This document shows, piece by piece, positions 15,212 to 24,045 of a stretch of DNA of 34,555 bases. Positions within the stretch are counted from its first letter, which is position 1; each line of letters opens with the position of its first letter. Below the pieces are notes generated by a model. That model made no database searches. It saw only the letters and a program-made list of their open reading frames with translations, and had not been told where the DNA came from. Origin of the DNA: an uncultured Granulosicoccaceae bacterium (GTDB lineage: Bacteria > Pseudomonadota > Gammaproteobacteria > Granulosicoccales > Granulosicoccaceae). The stretch is from the NCBI GenBank assembly GCA_938041955.1, contig CALISD010000164.1, positions 1 through 34,555 on the forward strand. Reading direction: 5' to 3'. Both the position numbers and the translations under genes were made by a program.

Positions 15212-15985
15212 CTACAGTTCACGAACGGGTACAATGTAAGGTAAGTCTCCACCGCCCTTGATGACTTCTACCCCGTAGACTGCTTTAAGATTGTCATCAC
15301 TCAGCACATCAGACGGCATACCCTGCGCGACCAATTCGCCTTCGTTTATCAAGTACAAACGATCACAAAACCGGTAAGCCATTGAAAGATCGTGCAACAC
15401 CACAAGACAGGCGTTGTCACCGCTTGCAAACTGCCTTAACAACTGCATTGTTTGTAACTGATGCTTCAGATCAAGCGCTGCTATGGGCTCATCTGCAAGT
15501 AACACCTTCGGCTGCGCTGCCAACGCTCTCGCCAAAAGCATTCGAGTGCGCTCACCGCCAGAGAGTGTAGTGGCATCCTGATGGCGCAGAGATTCGCAAT
15601 CTGTTGCAGCTATTGCATACTCGATCGCCGCGTTATCTTCATCCGTTAAACGCTGCCATGCACTGAGGTGAGGCCTGCGGCCGAGCGCTACAATCCGTTC
15701 AACCGTCAGCGGCCAGTTCACCGGACCACTTTGCGCCACCCATGCAAGCAACTGACTCTTTTGCTGCAATGGTATTTTATTGATGTCTTTATTATCGAGT
15801 AGCACTGCGCCCGAATCAGTTTTGACCAGACCCGCCAAAAGATTCAGCAAGGTTGACTTGCCTGCACCATTGGGCCCGACCAGCCCGACCAACTCACCCG
15901 ACACCAGATTCATTGATACATGGTTAACCAGCACTCGCTCTGAGCGTGTAAGCGACACATCAATTGATTGCAGCAAGACGCTCAC
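15212..15985 (-). CDS. btuD: Cobalamin ABC transporter ATPase BtuD
   Basis: The 257-residue ABC ATPase is of the iron-siderophore/B12/haem group. It has Walker A GPNGAGKST (about 37-45), the Q-loop segment WVAQSGP, the ABC signature LSGGERTR (about 142-149), Walker B VLLADEP and the D-loop ALD, then the switch histidine in VLHDLS. It would power BtuC-mediated entry of cobalamin across the inner membrane. Its start overlaps the btuC stop by four bases (ATGA arrangement), showing tight coupling. The cobalamin assignment, as opposed to haem or siderophore, rests on the neighbouring btuB, cobU, cobO and the riboswitch. Confidence 0.93.
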   Translation of the reverse strand: MSVLLQSIDVSLTRSERVLVNHVSMNLVSGELVGLVGPNGAGKSTLLNLLAGLVKTDSGAVLLDNKDINKIPLQQKSQLLAWVAQSGPVNWPLTVERIVALGRRPHLSAWQRLTDEDNAAIEYAIAATDCESLRHQDATTLSGGERTRMLLARALAAQPKVLLADEPIAALDLKHQLQTMQLLRQFASGDNACLVVLHDLSMAYRFCDRLYLINEGELVAQGMPSDVLSDDNLKAVYGVEVIKGGGDLPYIVPVREL

Positions 15986-16977
15986 AAGTATTCCCGTCGG
16001 CTGCGGACAATCAAGTGCAAAAAGAAAGGTGCACCCACTAAAGCAGTTAAGACCCCGACCTTGAGTGGCGAGTCAGTGGGGATTAATCGAACACCAATAT
16101 CTGCCGCAAGCAACACACAGGCTCCACCCAAAGCAGAGGCAGCCAATAGACGACCCGGTTCGTGAGCAACGTAAGGCCTTAACAAATGTGGAACCACCAA
16201 ACCGATAAAACCAATCATACCGACCGTGGCAACTGCTGCACCTACCGCAAGTGAGACTGCGATAAATACACGCCAGCGTAAATGCACCGGATTCACCCCC
16301 ATGCTTTGCGCCGTCCGCTCACCCAGAGTTAACGAATCAAGTTTGCCACCGACACCGACTAACATGGCCCAGCCAATTAATGACGTAGGCAGCATCAACC
16401 AGAAGTCACTCATACTGCGATCAGTGATATCGCCGAGTGTCCATAACACCAGCTCACGAACGGCAAATGGGCTCGGTGCAAGGTTAAGCAGCAGTGACAT
16501 ACCTGCAGTTGCCAATGCATTGATCGCGACACCTGCCAATATCAACGTCGTGACTGAAGCATCACGACCTGCCAGTGCATACACTAGCGCTGTAGCGAGC
16601 AGCGCACCGAACATACCCGCGAGAGGTAACACATAAGGTGGCACAATATTGCTACCAAAGTACAACACAAGCACGGCAAAGAATGCTGCACCACTGGCAC
16701 TGCCAACAAGGCCCGGACTGGCCAGCGGATTACGCAGCAGACCTTGCATCGCCGCGCCGCAAAGACCCAGAGTGGCACCGGCGACCAGCGCAATCAGCGC
16801 ACGCGGTAATCGAATTTGAGTGAGGATCACCGAGTAAACAGAATCAGTGCCTGCCAGCGTATCTTTTAACGCTGCGAATAGCGGTAGCGAATCGCGACCG
16901 ATTGAAACGGAGACGACAAAAAGCAACAGTGCGATAACACTTAATATTGTGCACAACTTGCCTTGAGACAGAGTCAT
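15982..16977 (-). CDS. btuC: Cobalamin ABC transporter permease BtuC
   Basis: The 331-residue FecCD/BtuC-family permease has about ten hydrophobic segments. Family landmarks include LPRALIALVAGATLGLCGAAMQ near residues 57-78, RNPLASPGLVG just after, and GFIGLVVPHLLRP near 265-277, the region that contacts the ATPase. Two copies with two BtuD would form the inner-membrane channel for cobalamin. The ATG at 16977 has only a weak GGGA upstream. About 98 non-coding bases separate it from btuF, the largest gap within the operon, but I found no terminator there. Confidence 0.93.
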   Translation of the reverse strand: MTLSQGKLCTILSVIALLLFVVSVSIGRDSLPLFAALKDTLAGTDSVYSVILTQIRLPRALIALVAGATLGLCGAAMQGLLRNPLASPGLVGSASGAAFFAVLVLYFGSNIVPPYVLPLAGMFGALLATALVYALAGRDASVTTLILAGVAINALATAGMSLLLNLAPSPFAVRELVLWTLGDITDRSMSDFWLMLPTSLIGWAMLVGVGGKLDSLTLGERTAQSMGVNPVHLRWRVFIAVSLAVGAAVATVGMIGFIGLVVPHLLRPYVAHEPGRLLAASALGGACVLLAADIGVRLIPTDSPLKVGVLTALVGAPFFLHLIVRSRREYL

Positions 16978-17075
16978 AGGGTCCCGTCACGTGAAATAGC
17001 ATTGCCTGGCCCGGCATCACAGACGCTTGGAAAATTGGCATGAGTCAGAAAAGACATGGCGTTCAACATAAGGTG

Positions 17076-17984
17076 TTACTCGCTCGCTAATTTCAATCGT
17101 TCGGCTTGAAGCAATTCTATAACGTCAAAAGTCCATGGACCACCACATACCGTCATACGACTCGGAATATGAATTATCTGAGGGTCAAGTCCCGCGGCCA
17201 ATAAAGCAGGATGTTGACTCATTGCCTGCGCTCGCGAATAAGTACCGGGACTATAAGGGGACTCTATCAGTGCATCAGGTTGCAATTTAATTATCGCCTC
17301 AAGCGTTAGCTTTCCGTAGCTTTCAATTCCAGCCAGTGAGGCGGCGTTTCTCCACCCCGCATACTCCATTATTTGCCCACGCACAGACTGTCCACCACTG
17401 GTATAGCCATTCGGATCATACACTGCTGCCAACGGACGCGACTCTTGCGACGATTCAAGCGCCAGGAGCCGATTACGCAGCGTTGCTATTAAGGCTTCAC
17501 CGCGCTGCCTATGCCCTACCCACTTTGCTACGTTCAAGATATTGTCGAGCACGGCTTCAATGCTATTGGCTATCGGCAACGTCTGTAGCGTCAACCCGAC
17601 TTCTTTAAGTAACGCCACTGTATGTTTATTTGAATATTGACCCACGATCACGACATCTGGCTGCAGCGTCAGAATTTCTTCAGCGTGCCCGTCATTGGTG
17701 GGAAAGGATCTGGCTTTCTCAAAGTAAAAAGAACCCGCCTCATCATGAGACAGCGTAGAAAGCGATCGAATCTGCTCTTTGTCTGCCAGCAGCAAAACCA
17801 ACTGGTCAGCACACAAATTGATAGATGCGACTTTTATCGGAGGCGTTTCTGCGGCAACGTTGCGGGCTGACAGAATAAATAATAACGACAACAGCCCCGG
17901 CCATCCAGACAATGGACTAAATAACGTTAGCAAGAATTTTTTCAAGTAGCTAGGCCGCGCATGAAACGATACGGACTGCAACAC
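17076..17984 (-). CDS. btuF: Periplasmic cobalamin-binding protein BtuF
   Basis: The product is a 302-residue helical-backbone metal/cobalamin receptor (class III binding protein). The N-terminus has a long n-region, a hydrophobic segment (LLSLLFILSA) and a cleavage site after VAA near residue 44. The mature part begins with VASINLCADQLVLLLAD, a common opening of proteobacterial BtuF-like proteins. It also shows LQPDVVIVGQYS and a C-terminal CGGPWTFDVIELL. It would carry cobalamin from BtuB to BtuCD. The signal peptide is longer than usual, but no later start codon would keep it. The gene begins 24 bases after the stop of the lipoprotein gene. Confidence 0.9.
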   Translation of the reverse strand: MLQSVSFHARPSYLKKFLLTLFSPLSGWPGLLSLLFILSARNVAAETPPIKVASINLCADQLVLLLADKEQIRSLSTLSHDEAGSFYFEKARSFPTNDGHAEEILTLQPDVVIVGQYSNKHTVALLKEVGLTLQTLPIANSIEAVLDNILNVAKWVGHRQRGEALIATLRNRLLALESSQESRPLAAVYDPNGYTSGGQSVRGQIMEYAGWRNAASLAGIESYGKLTLEAIIKLQPDALIESPYSPGTYSRAQAMSQHPALLAAGLDPQIIHIPSRMTVCGGPWTFDVIELLQAERLKLASE

Positions 17985-18008
17985 ATCGCTGCAGCCCGCA
18001 TCATCATG

Positions 18009-19466
18009 CTACTGCGTAAACGCAAACCCGGTCGGGTTTAACGTCGTGGCAATGCCATCCGATATCAAAGAATTATCCACCGGATTAATCACTACAATTT
18101 TAGGCGACTCAGCAGAAGCAATGGCTACCCACAAGTTTCCTGCAGGGCCGACAGCGATGTCACGTATATCTACGCCAGTCAGGCCTGCGACGCCAAGTGC
18201 TTCTATACGACCAGTCATAGGGTTAAATTGGTCAAGTGACGCTGCACCGAAACCTGAAGAACTCACAACATAACCTTTGCTGGCACTAACAATCTCAACG
18301 TTGTTGATCCGACCGGTACCTTCATTATCGTCAATCAACTGCTCTGCACTATAATCAGTTGTATCAACCGTTACTACACCGCCGGTAAACGCAGCCGGGC
18401 GAGATCCGTCAAACGCACCAAAATCACCGAATGCAGAGATAAAAAGCGTATCGCTTGCAGCATCTACTGATATGTCACCTGGGTTAAAAGCCGGCAGCTC
18501 GATGCCAGGCAACGAACCGGTGTTGGTATTGATTTCCGTATCGGTTGCAGTATCAATAACCGCCACATAGCCAGGTTCCGTTGGAGCAAAGCCCTGCAAT
18601 CGCTGCATAACCACGTACAACTTATCTCCCACAATCACACCACGGGTAGCTTCCGGTCCGGCTGTGGTGTCATATGCACTCAGATCAATTTCACCGATTT
18701 TAAACTGTGAAGGATCAGTAGCCGAAGGATTAACCACCCAGACCAGTGGACTGCCGTAGCGCAACAAATAAGCTTTGTTCGAATTCAGGAATACCAAATC
18801 ATGAGGGTTACTTGAAACATCAGGCTCCACATCTGAATTGGTCGATACTTCGTACAGCGGGGTAGATGGATCGTTCACCGAGTAAGCTGTAAGACTGTCT
18901 GAGTTAAAGCGACGGATGACATAGTAGTTGTCTTCAAACGCACGAACGATAGTATCTGAAACACCCGGGTTCAGATCATTCTGACTGGCAAAGGGATCAC
19001 TCGAATCGATTATTTGCACAACAGAGCTGGTAAACATGGAGTCGATAGTGCTGACAATCACTCGACCGCTGTCACCGGTATCAGTGCCACCATCTGTGTC
19101 AGTACCGTCGGTGGTTCCGCCATCTGTATCGGTACCGTCAGTAGCTCCGCCATCTGTATCCGTGCCATCTGTGGTTCCACCCTCTGTATCGGTACCGTCG
19201 GTGGTTCCGCCATCTGCATCAGTACCGTCAGTGGTTCCACCATCTGTACCAGTACCGTCAGTGGTTCCACCATCTGTACCAGTACCATCAGTGGTACCAC
19301 CACCTGTATCAGTACCGTCAGTAGTACCACCATCTGTGTCGGCACCACTGGCATCGGTACCAGAAGTTCCGTCAGTTTCTAAGGGATCGCTGTCGCTGCC
19401 ACAAGCAGTCAATACAAGCGCCATGGCCAGAATGGGCACTGTCAGTAGATTACGGTGTAATTTCAA
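18009..19466 (-). CDS. Beta-propeller-like lipoprotein in the cobalamin operon (BtuG-like role proposed)
   Basis: The 485-residue protein starts with a lipoprotein signal (lipobox LTAC, Cys22). Residues about 33-130 are a low-complexity Thr/Gly/Asp linker of 10-residue units. Residues about 135-485 look like a YncE/NHL-type beta-propeller: repeated blade-like strands such as RGVIVGDKLYVVMQ, GDISVDAASDTLFISAF, KGYVVSSSGFG and DIAVGPAGNLWVAI, spaced roughly 45-60 residues apart. It has no catalytic motif. It lies between btuB and btuF under the same riboswitch, so a job in corrinoid capture is likely. In Bacteroides, BtuG is a surface propeller lipoprotein that binds B12 and caps BtuB. Homology with BtuG is not shown here; only architecture and position are similar. 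The long linker suits a domain held away from the membrane. Confidence 0.75.
   Translation of the reverse strand: MKLHRNLLTVPILAMALVLTACGSDSDPLETDGTSGTDASGADTDGGTTDGTDTGGGTTDGTGTDGGTTDGTGTDGGTTDGTDADGGTTDGTDTEGGTTDGTDTDGGATDGTDTDGGTTDGTDTDGGTDTGDSGRVIVSTIDSMFTSSVVQIIDSSDPFASQNDLNPGVSDTIVRAFEDNYYVIRRFNSDSLTAYSVNDPSTPLYEVSTNSDVEPDVSSNPHDLVFLNSNKAYLLRYGSPLVWVVNPSATDPSQFKIGEIDLSAYDTTAGPEATRGVIVGDKLYVVMQRLQGFAPTEPGYVAVIDTATDTEINTNTGSLPGIELPAFNPGDISVDAASDTLFISAFGDFGAFDGSRPAAFTGGVVTVDTTDYSAEQLIDDNEGTGRINNVEIVSASKGYVVSSSGFGAASLDQFNPMTGRIEALGVAGLTGVDIRDIAVGPAGNLWVAIASAESPKIVVINPVDNSLISDGIATTLNPTGFAFTQ
19081..19350 (-). repeat. 30-bp coding tandem repeat (T/D/G linker)
   Basis: About nine imperfect copies of a 30-bp unit encode a TDGTDTDGGT-like decapeptide after the lipoprotein signal. 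Most changes between copies are single bases, many of them synonymous, which points to expansion by slippage or recombination. Copy number probably varies between strains. The repeat keeps the opposite strand open too, which creates a false plus-strand frame. Confidence 0.85.
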
Positions 19467-19515
19467 TTTATTTCCTTGGGGTCACTATGTAAGTAAGGGT
19501 AATTATTACTAAGGG

Positions 19516-21573
19516 TTACGATGAAGCTTTGGGTTGGTAAAACACACTGATAAAACCGACACGCCCGGGTCGCGGGTAGCCGTTGAAGTCTTCGTAGTTT
19601 TGATTGGTGAGGTTATTAAGCTCAACATCCAGCCGCCAGTCTTTCCAGTAACGACTTACCGACAGACCGTGCAAGCGCTGATCAGCGGCAACTAAAAAAT
19701 TAGCACTATCGTAAAAGCGATTTATGTTCGCCTTAAATTCGTATTGTAACTTCCATTGAGCATTCTTCCACGACGCTGTCAAAGCACCATCAACTTCAGC
19801 CTCACCCGGTAGTTGCTTGCCGGTCGAACCGCTGATCCTCGACCGGTTTTCTGCGTCCTGCAATGTAAGCGATGCATCAAGACCAAAGCCTTTCTGCCAT
19901 TGCGCGGTGGCTGCGAACTCAAGACCACGCACTACCGCTTTCGATAAATTCTGCGAACGTCCTACCCCTTGTGCGCTGTAGGTCCGAACAATTAAATCCT
20001 TACGCTGACTATAAAAATAAGTTGCACTTAAGGTTTGATCGATTGCCTGAGAAGGATCAGAGTTCCATTTAACCCCGACATCAAAATTATTTGATGACTC
20101 TGTTTCTAATGATGAGTTACCTTCAAACAAACCTTGACTACCAAACAACTCAAAAAAGGAAGGCACTCTTTTTTGCTGTGACGCGTTACCAAGCATCAAC
20201 CACCTGTCACTTAAAGTATGGCTAAATCCCAGCTGCGGAAGCAGAGTACTGGTGGAGTAATCATCGCGTGCCTGATCAAAATTCTCAATTTCATAGTCAT
20301 CACTAACAAAAAAGCCGCTCAAACTGGACGACACCAGACTGGCGGCACCATTAAAATAGCGATTGTGCTGAACACTAATATCAGCTCGCTGTCTTTTCGC
20401 ATCCGTGGCGTTTATTTGCGTCAGGTGATTGATCGATTCAAGCGCCTCACTACGGACACGTACACTGGCAGATAGACTGCTGTGATTATGCACTTTCTCC
20501 CAGTAGCCGCGTACACCCATCACTGATGTGTCAGAGTCAACTAGCTGCGAAGCGTTACCAATACTTGCGTTCCTGTCGTCATAAAGCTCGTTCTTTACTG
20601 AGCCGGTAATCTCCCACAAAGAAGACCACTGGCCGACACCCGAGTCTTTTCTTGCAGTTGAACGCCATTGCACGTTATTGCTTTCCAGTTGTGCGGCACC
20701 TCGCTCCGAGTTGCGCCAGTTCGCCACCCCTTTTGTGCGATCGTACAACTGCAATGCATGCTCAAGCTTTACGTTATTGCCCAGTCTGTGACCGGTTTTA
20801 ATGAAGCCGGACAAGCTACGAGTCTGACCGTTGTTGCGGCGCTCAAGACTGTCATCTGTGGTATTGAAGTTTGTGCCGTTGTCGTTTAAAAACGGAAAGT
20901 CGTTAGCGCTCTGGCGATACGAAAACGACCCCACCAGAGTCTGTTCGTTTAACAAATTAGCGGGGCCGCGAAAAGCCGCCGAGAACCTTGAAGAACCAAA
21001 TGATCCAATACCCATCAGCATACTGGTCACAGGCTTACCCGTCGCTCTGGCGGTAGTGATATTTATTGCCCCGCCGATGGCCGTGTTACCCAACTGCACT
21101 GGCACGGTACCTTTGTAGACTTCCACTTTTTCGGCCTGCATCAATTCAATGTCACTGAAGTTGACGCCACCACCCGATGCCTCATTAAGCAAAATTCCAT
21201 CAAGGTAGACGTTCACTTGCTCTGCACTGGAACCACGCAATGACACTGTGGAATGACTGCCCATGCCACCGCTTTGTTTAAATTGCACGCCGCTTTCAGT
21301 CGCGACTACTTCAGCCAGTGATCTACCCGCCTGCTGCAGTTGTTCTTTTAGAATAACTTCGCGAAAGCCTGTGAACTCCCCTTCCGCCGTATCGCCAATC
21401 GCAAACGCAGCTGGGCTCGATACACTGCCTGTGGATTCGCCCTCTTGTTCGTCTCCGGTAATAACAATGGTGCCGATATCCGCAGACGCCGTAATGCTAA
21501 ATACAAGAATGGAAAAAAACGAGAGACTGACAAACCGGCCACGAACAAACGTACCACCACCTGCATTGCGCAC
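19516..21573 (-). CDS. btuB: TonB-dependent cobalamin receptor BtuB
   Basis: This outer-membrane TonB-dependent transporter would take up cobalamin. Starting at GTG 21573 gives 685 residues with a proper signal peptide (basic stretch, SLSFFSILVFSITASA). It is followed by a TonB-box-like IGTIVITG and a plug domain with VSLRGSSAEQVNVYLDGILLNE and VEVYKGTVPVQLGNTAIGGAINI. The remainder is a 22-strand-type barrel with many aromatic-ended strands. It ends with PRPGRVGFISVFYQ and a few further residues. An upstream GTG at 21681 would add 36 residues with three cysteines ahead of the signal peptide and is less likely, although it lies closer to the riboswitch. The cobalamin riboswitch and downstream btuFCD, cobU and cobO support the substrate. 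Confidence 0.92.
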   Translation of the reverse strand: MRNAGGGTFVRGRFVSLSFFSILVFSITASADIGTIVITGDEQEGESTGSVSSPAAFAIGDTAEGEFTGFREVILKEQLQQAGRSLAEVVATESGVQFKQSGGMGSHSTVSLRGSSAEQVNVYLDGILLNEASGGGVNFSDIELMQAEKVEVYKGTVPVQLGNTAIGGAINITTARATGKPVTSMLMGIGSFGSSRFSAAFRGPANLLNEQTLVGSFSYRQSANDFPFLNDNGTNFNTTDDSLERRNNGQTRSLSGFIKTGHRLGNNVKLEHALQLYDRTKGVANWRNSERGAAQLESNNVQWRSTARKDSGVGQWSSLWEITGSVKNELYDDRNASIGNASQLVDSDTSVMGVRGYWEKVHNHSSLSASVRVRSEALESINHLTQINATDAKRQRADISVQHNRYFNGAASLVSSSLSGFFVSDDYEIENFDQARDDYSTSTLLPQLGFSHTLSDRWLMLGNASQQKRVPSFFELFGSQGLFEGNSSLETESSNNFDVGVKWNSDPSQAIDQTLSATYFYSQRKDLIVRTYSAQGVGRSQNLSKAVVRGLEFAATAQWQKGFGLDASLTLQDAENRSRISGSTGKQLPGEAEVDGALTASWKNAQWKLQYEFKANINRFYDSANFLVAADQRLHGLSVSRYWKDWRLDVELNNLTNQNYEDFNGYPRPGRVGFISVFYQPKASS

Positions 21574-21705
21574 GCGATCGTCTGTAGTACCACACCAATG
21601 GAAAAGAACTTGTTTCAACGCAAAGCCCACTCGGCAAGTCTTTGAGCAGGTGCGGAAAAGGAACGAGTCCTCGCCAAACACCTCGCTCGGCAGACAAAAA
21701 TTTAA

Positions 21706-21905
21706 CTCACCGGCGGATATCCTGACTTACGGGTCAACGCTACTACCTCTACCTTCCCGGCGTTTAAGCCAGTGGATGAGACTGAAACTACAAGTCTCGC
21801 GAAATAGCGCTCACCGTTCACAGTTGCGAGGGCAGTCCGGGATTTTGCTTGGACACCTGTATAGGCCAAAAAAGCAGCACCCGGTTCCCCACGGCCAGAC
21901 TAGAG
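21706..21905 (-). promoter_or_regulatory. Cobalamin (AdoCbl) riboswitch upstream of btuB
   Basis: Read on the minus strand, the conserved blocks appear in order: GGGAACCGGGTGC (about 21889-21877), AAATCCCGGACTGCCC then CGCAACTGTGAACGG (21848-21814), CCACTGG (21775-21769), CCGGGAAGG (21760-21752), and the B12 box GTAAGTCAGGATATCCGCC (21730-21712). This is the complete cobalamin-riboswitch core. It should reduce btuB operon expression when adenosylcobalamin is plentiful. A T-rich stretch follows at about 21704-21696, so the switch could act on termination or on translation; the sequence does not settle which. Confidence 0.95.
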
Positions 21906-21931
21906 GCCGTCCAAAAAGGACCGATCACCTC

Positions 21932-21960
21932 ATAATGACCGAAAAGTGATTGACGAGCAA
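21932..21960 (-). promoter_or_regulatory. Possible promoter of the btuB operon
   Basis: On the minus strand TTGCTC (21960-21955) and CATTAT (21937-21932) are 17 bases apart. Initiation near 21925 would place the whole riboswitch at the 5' end of the transcript, as expected. Hexamer matches are only partial. No equivalent riboswitch is seen on the plus strand ahead of cobT. Confidence 0.35.
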
Positions 21961-22105
21961 CAGACAACACATTACTTCACTCCGATTCTGCCAACCACTC
22001 ACCCAACCAAGCCTCGTGCCAGCTAAATAGACGGCGCAATAAGAATTAAACGCGACAGCGCCAGTTGCGATAGCATGCGCGATATTTTTTTCAGTGATCA
22101 AGCAC

Positions 22106-23140
22106 ATGCCGACCGACGCCCCGGGACACAGAGAACCATTCGCGGACCGCTTGCAGCGGGCCTGCACTGCACTCGATCAGAAAACCAAACCACCCGGATC
22201 ACTAGGAGAGCTCGAAAGGCTGGCTGCTCAAATCAGCGCCATCCAACGCACATTAACACCCGACACCACTATCGCAAGGACGATACTGTTCGCTGCAGAT
22301 CACGGCGTCGTGGAAGAAGGGATCAGCGCCTACCCTCAGGCAGTGACCCGGCAAATGTTGCACAACTTTGTCAGCGGAGGCGCCGCCGCCAACGCTTTGT
22401 GCAAAGTAAACAACGTGGCGCTTGAAGTGGTTAATGTCGGCGTCATTGGCGCCAGGATAGACGGCGTAGTACACGCAAAGGTGGCAGACGGCAGCAACAA
22501 CATCGCCGCAACGCGAGCGATGGATACAATCCAACTCGAGCAAGCCATGAATGCCGGGCGCGATGCAGTACAGCGCGCAGCCAGTGCAGGTACCACTTTA
22601 GTCGCACTCGGAGAAATGGGCATTGGCAACACCACCTCAGCCGCTGCCATTGTCGCCGCCCTTTGCAACGTCACGGCAAATAAAAGTGTTGGCCCCGGCA
22701 CCGGACTGGACGATGCTGGGGTCACACACAAAATATCTGTCGTGAATCGTATTCTGGAATGCCATAGCGCACGCCAGCCGAAGGAAGTGCTGCAGAACAT
22801 GGGCGGTTTTGAAATTGCCGCAATGGCCGGCGCAATGATAGAAGCCCGACAACATAAAATAGCCGTAGTGATTGACGGTTACATCGTCACATCAGCTGCC
22901 TTATGCGCAGTAGGCATGGAACCTTCAGTGCGTGAGCACTTAGTGTTCAGCCATCGCTCTGCAGAACCCGGTCACATAGCAGCCCTGACACACCTTAATG
23001 CCAATCCGTTGTTAAACCTGGGCTTGCGACTCGGTGAGGGATCAGGTGCAATACTCGCGATTCCACTGATAAGAAGTGCCGTGGCGATACTCAATGAAAT
23101 GGCAACCTTTGAAACTGCAGGCGTCGACCGCGAGCGGTAA
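22106..23140 (+). CDS. cobT: Nicotinate-nucleotide:dimethylbenzimidazole phosphoribosyltransferase
   Basis: CobT makes alpha-ribazole phosphate from nicotinate mononucleotide and dimethylbenzimidazole, supplying the lower ligand of cobalamin. The ATG at 22106 gives 344 residues; a GTG four codons upstream (22094) is possible. Neither has a clear Shine-Dalgarno site. Family motifs: KPPGSLGELE near the N-terminus, ADHGVVEEGISAYP (about 75-88), GEMGIGNTTSAAA (about 170-182), GPGTGLDD, and a C-terminal SHRSAEPGH that should contain the catalytic glutamate. It is followed 21 bases later by cobS and is divergent from the btuB operon. These two genes finish what cobU and cobO begin. Confidence 0.95.
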   Translation: MPTDAPGHREPFADRLQRACTALDQKTKPPGSLGELERLAAQISAIQRTLTPDTTIARTILFAADHGVVEEGISAYPQAVTRQMLHNFVSGGAAANALCKVNNVALEVVNVGVIGARIDGVVHAKVADGSNNIAATRAMDTIQLEQAMNAGRDAVQRAASAGTTLVALGEMGIGNTTSAAAIVAALCNVTANKSVGPGTGLDDAGVTHKISVVNRILECHSARQPKEVLQNMGGFEIAAMAGAMIEARQHKIAVVIDGYIVTSAALCAVGMEPSVREHLVFSHRSAEPGHIAALTHLNANPLLNLGLRLGEGSGAILAIPLIRSAVAILNEMATFETAGVDRER

Positions 23141-23161
23141 CTTACTACTCTCGAAGAAACT

Positions 23162-23938
23162 ATGATCGATCAACTCAAACAAGCATGGAATCGCTACTTC
23201 GTCGCCCAGACGTTCATGACTCGATTGCCCGCCCCGGTAAAACTCAGTTGGTCTGAGAAAGAACTTGCACTGAGCACCAGTTACTTTCCACTGGTCGGCT
23301 TGCTGATCGGAGCAATCGCTGCCATTGCCTGGTCACTCGGATACTACGGCTGGTCACCTGCGATCGGCGCTGTATTTGCTGTCACTGCATCGGTACTTGC
23401 CACTGGTGCTTTTCATGAAGACGGCTTAGCCGATTCGGCCGACGGCATGGGCGGCGCGTTTGAAATAGAAAAGAAACTGATCATCATGCGCGATAGCCGC
23501 ATTGGCACGTATGGAAGTGTAGCGCTCATACTAATGATACTCGCCAAAGTGAGTGCTATTGCGTTACTTGATCCGACCACAGCTATCTGGACTATTACAG
23601 GCGCGCACATGTTAGGGCGCTGGACATCCGTACCATTAATAAAAAACAACCACTACGTTCGCGAGCAAGGCACAGGAAAACCTTTCGCCTCTATGGTCAC
23701 CACAAGCCAGGTTTTATGGAGCACCGCCTTCGCCCTGCTCTGCAGTGTCATTCTGTTCAAACTAATCGTACTTATTGTGTTACCGGTTGTACTTGCCGGT
23801 ATGTGGTTTGCGCAATGGTATGTAAGACGCAAGCTAGGGGGGATCACAGGGGACGTACTGGGCGCCATCAATTCACTAACAGAGCTACTCGTCTACTTAG
23901 TGATGGCATCGCAATGGGCACTGGAACTTTCGCAGTAA
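23162..23938 (+). CDS. cobS: Adenosylcobinamide-GDP ribazoletransferase (cobalamin synthase)
   Basis: The 258-residue integral membrane enzyme joins AdoCbi-GDP with alpha-ribazole (phosphate) to form adenosylcobalamin (phosphate). Its motifs include QTFMTRLPAP near residues 17-26, YFPLVGLLIG, HEDGLADSADGMGG (about 84-97; the acidic Mg-binding signature) and KLIIMRDSRIGTYG. Several hydrophobic segments follow in the C-terminal half. Length is normal. It forms a pair with cobT. The phosphatase CobC and the ring-amidating CbiB are not in this window. Confidence 0.95.
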   Translation: MIDQLKQAWNRYFVAQTFMTRLPAPVKLSWSEKELALSTSYFPLVGLLIGAIAAIAWSLGYYGWSPAIGAVFAVTASVLATGAFHEDGLADSADGMGGAFEIEKKLIIMRDSRIGTYGSVALILMILAKVSAIALLDPTTAIWTITGAHMLGRWTSVPLIKNNHYVREQGTGKPFASMVTTSQVLWSTAFALLCSVILFKLIVLIVLPVVLAGMWFAQWYVRRKLGGITGDVLGAINSLTELLVYLVMASQWALELSQ

Positions 23939-24045
23939 GCTATTTTTCCATAAACGCCTCAAGGTTAACCTTGAATGACTGACAGACATCCCTAAATCCC
24001 CTACTATAGAACCCTTCCCACAGACCAGCTGAGCAACCGATCACC

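Noticed and set aside
19036..19512. Plus-strand 158-residue frame rich in VPSVVPPSVS
   Set aside because: It is the antisense of the T/D/G-coding tandem repeat of the lipoprotein. The 30-bp period keeps both strands open.
21573..21681. Upstream GTG start for btuB at 21681
   Set aside because: It would put 36 residues with several cysteines before a signal peptide that is complete from GTG 21573. It is kept only as an alternative.
22253..22855. Minus-strand frames opposite cobT
   Set aside because: They are shadows of a well-supported cobT frame and have no family resemblance.
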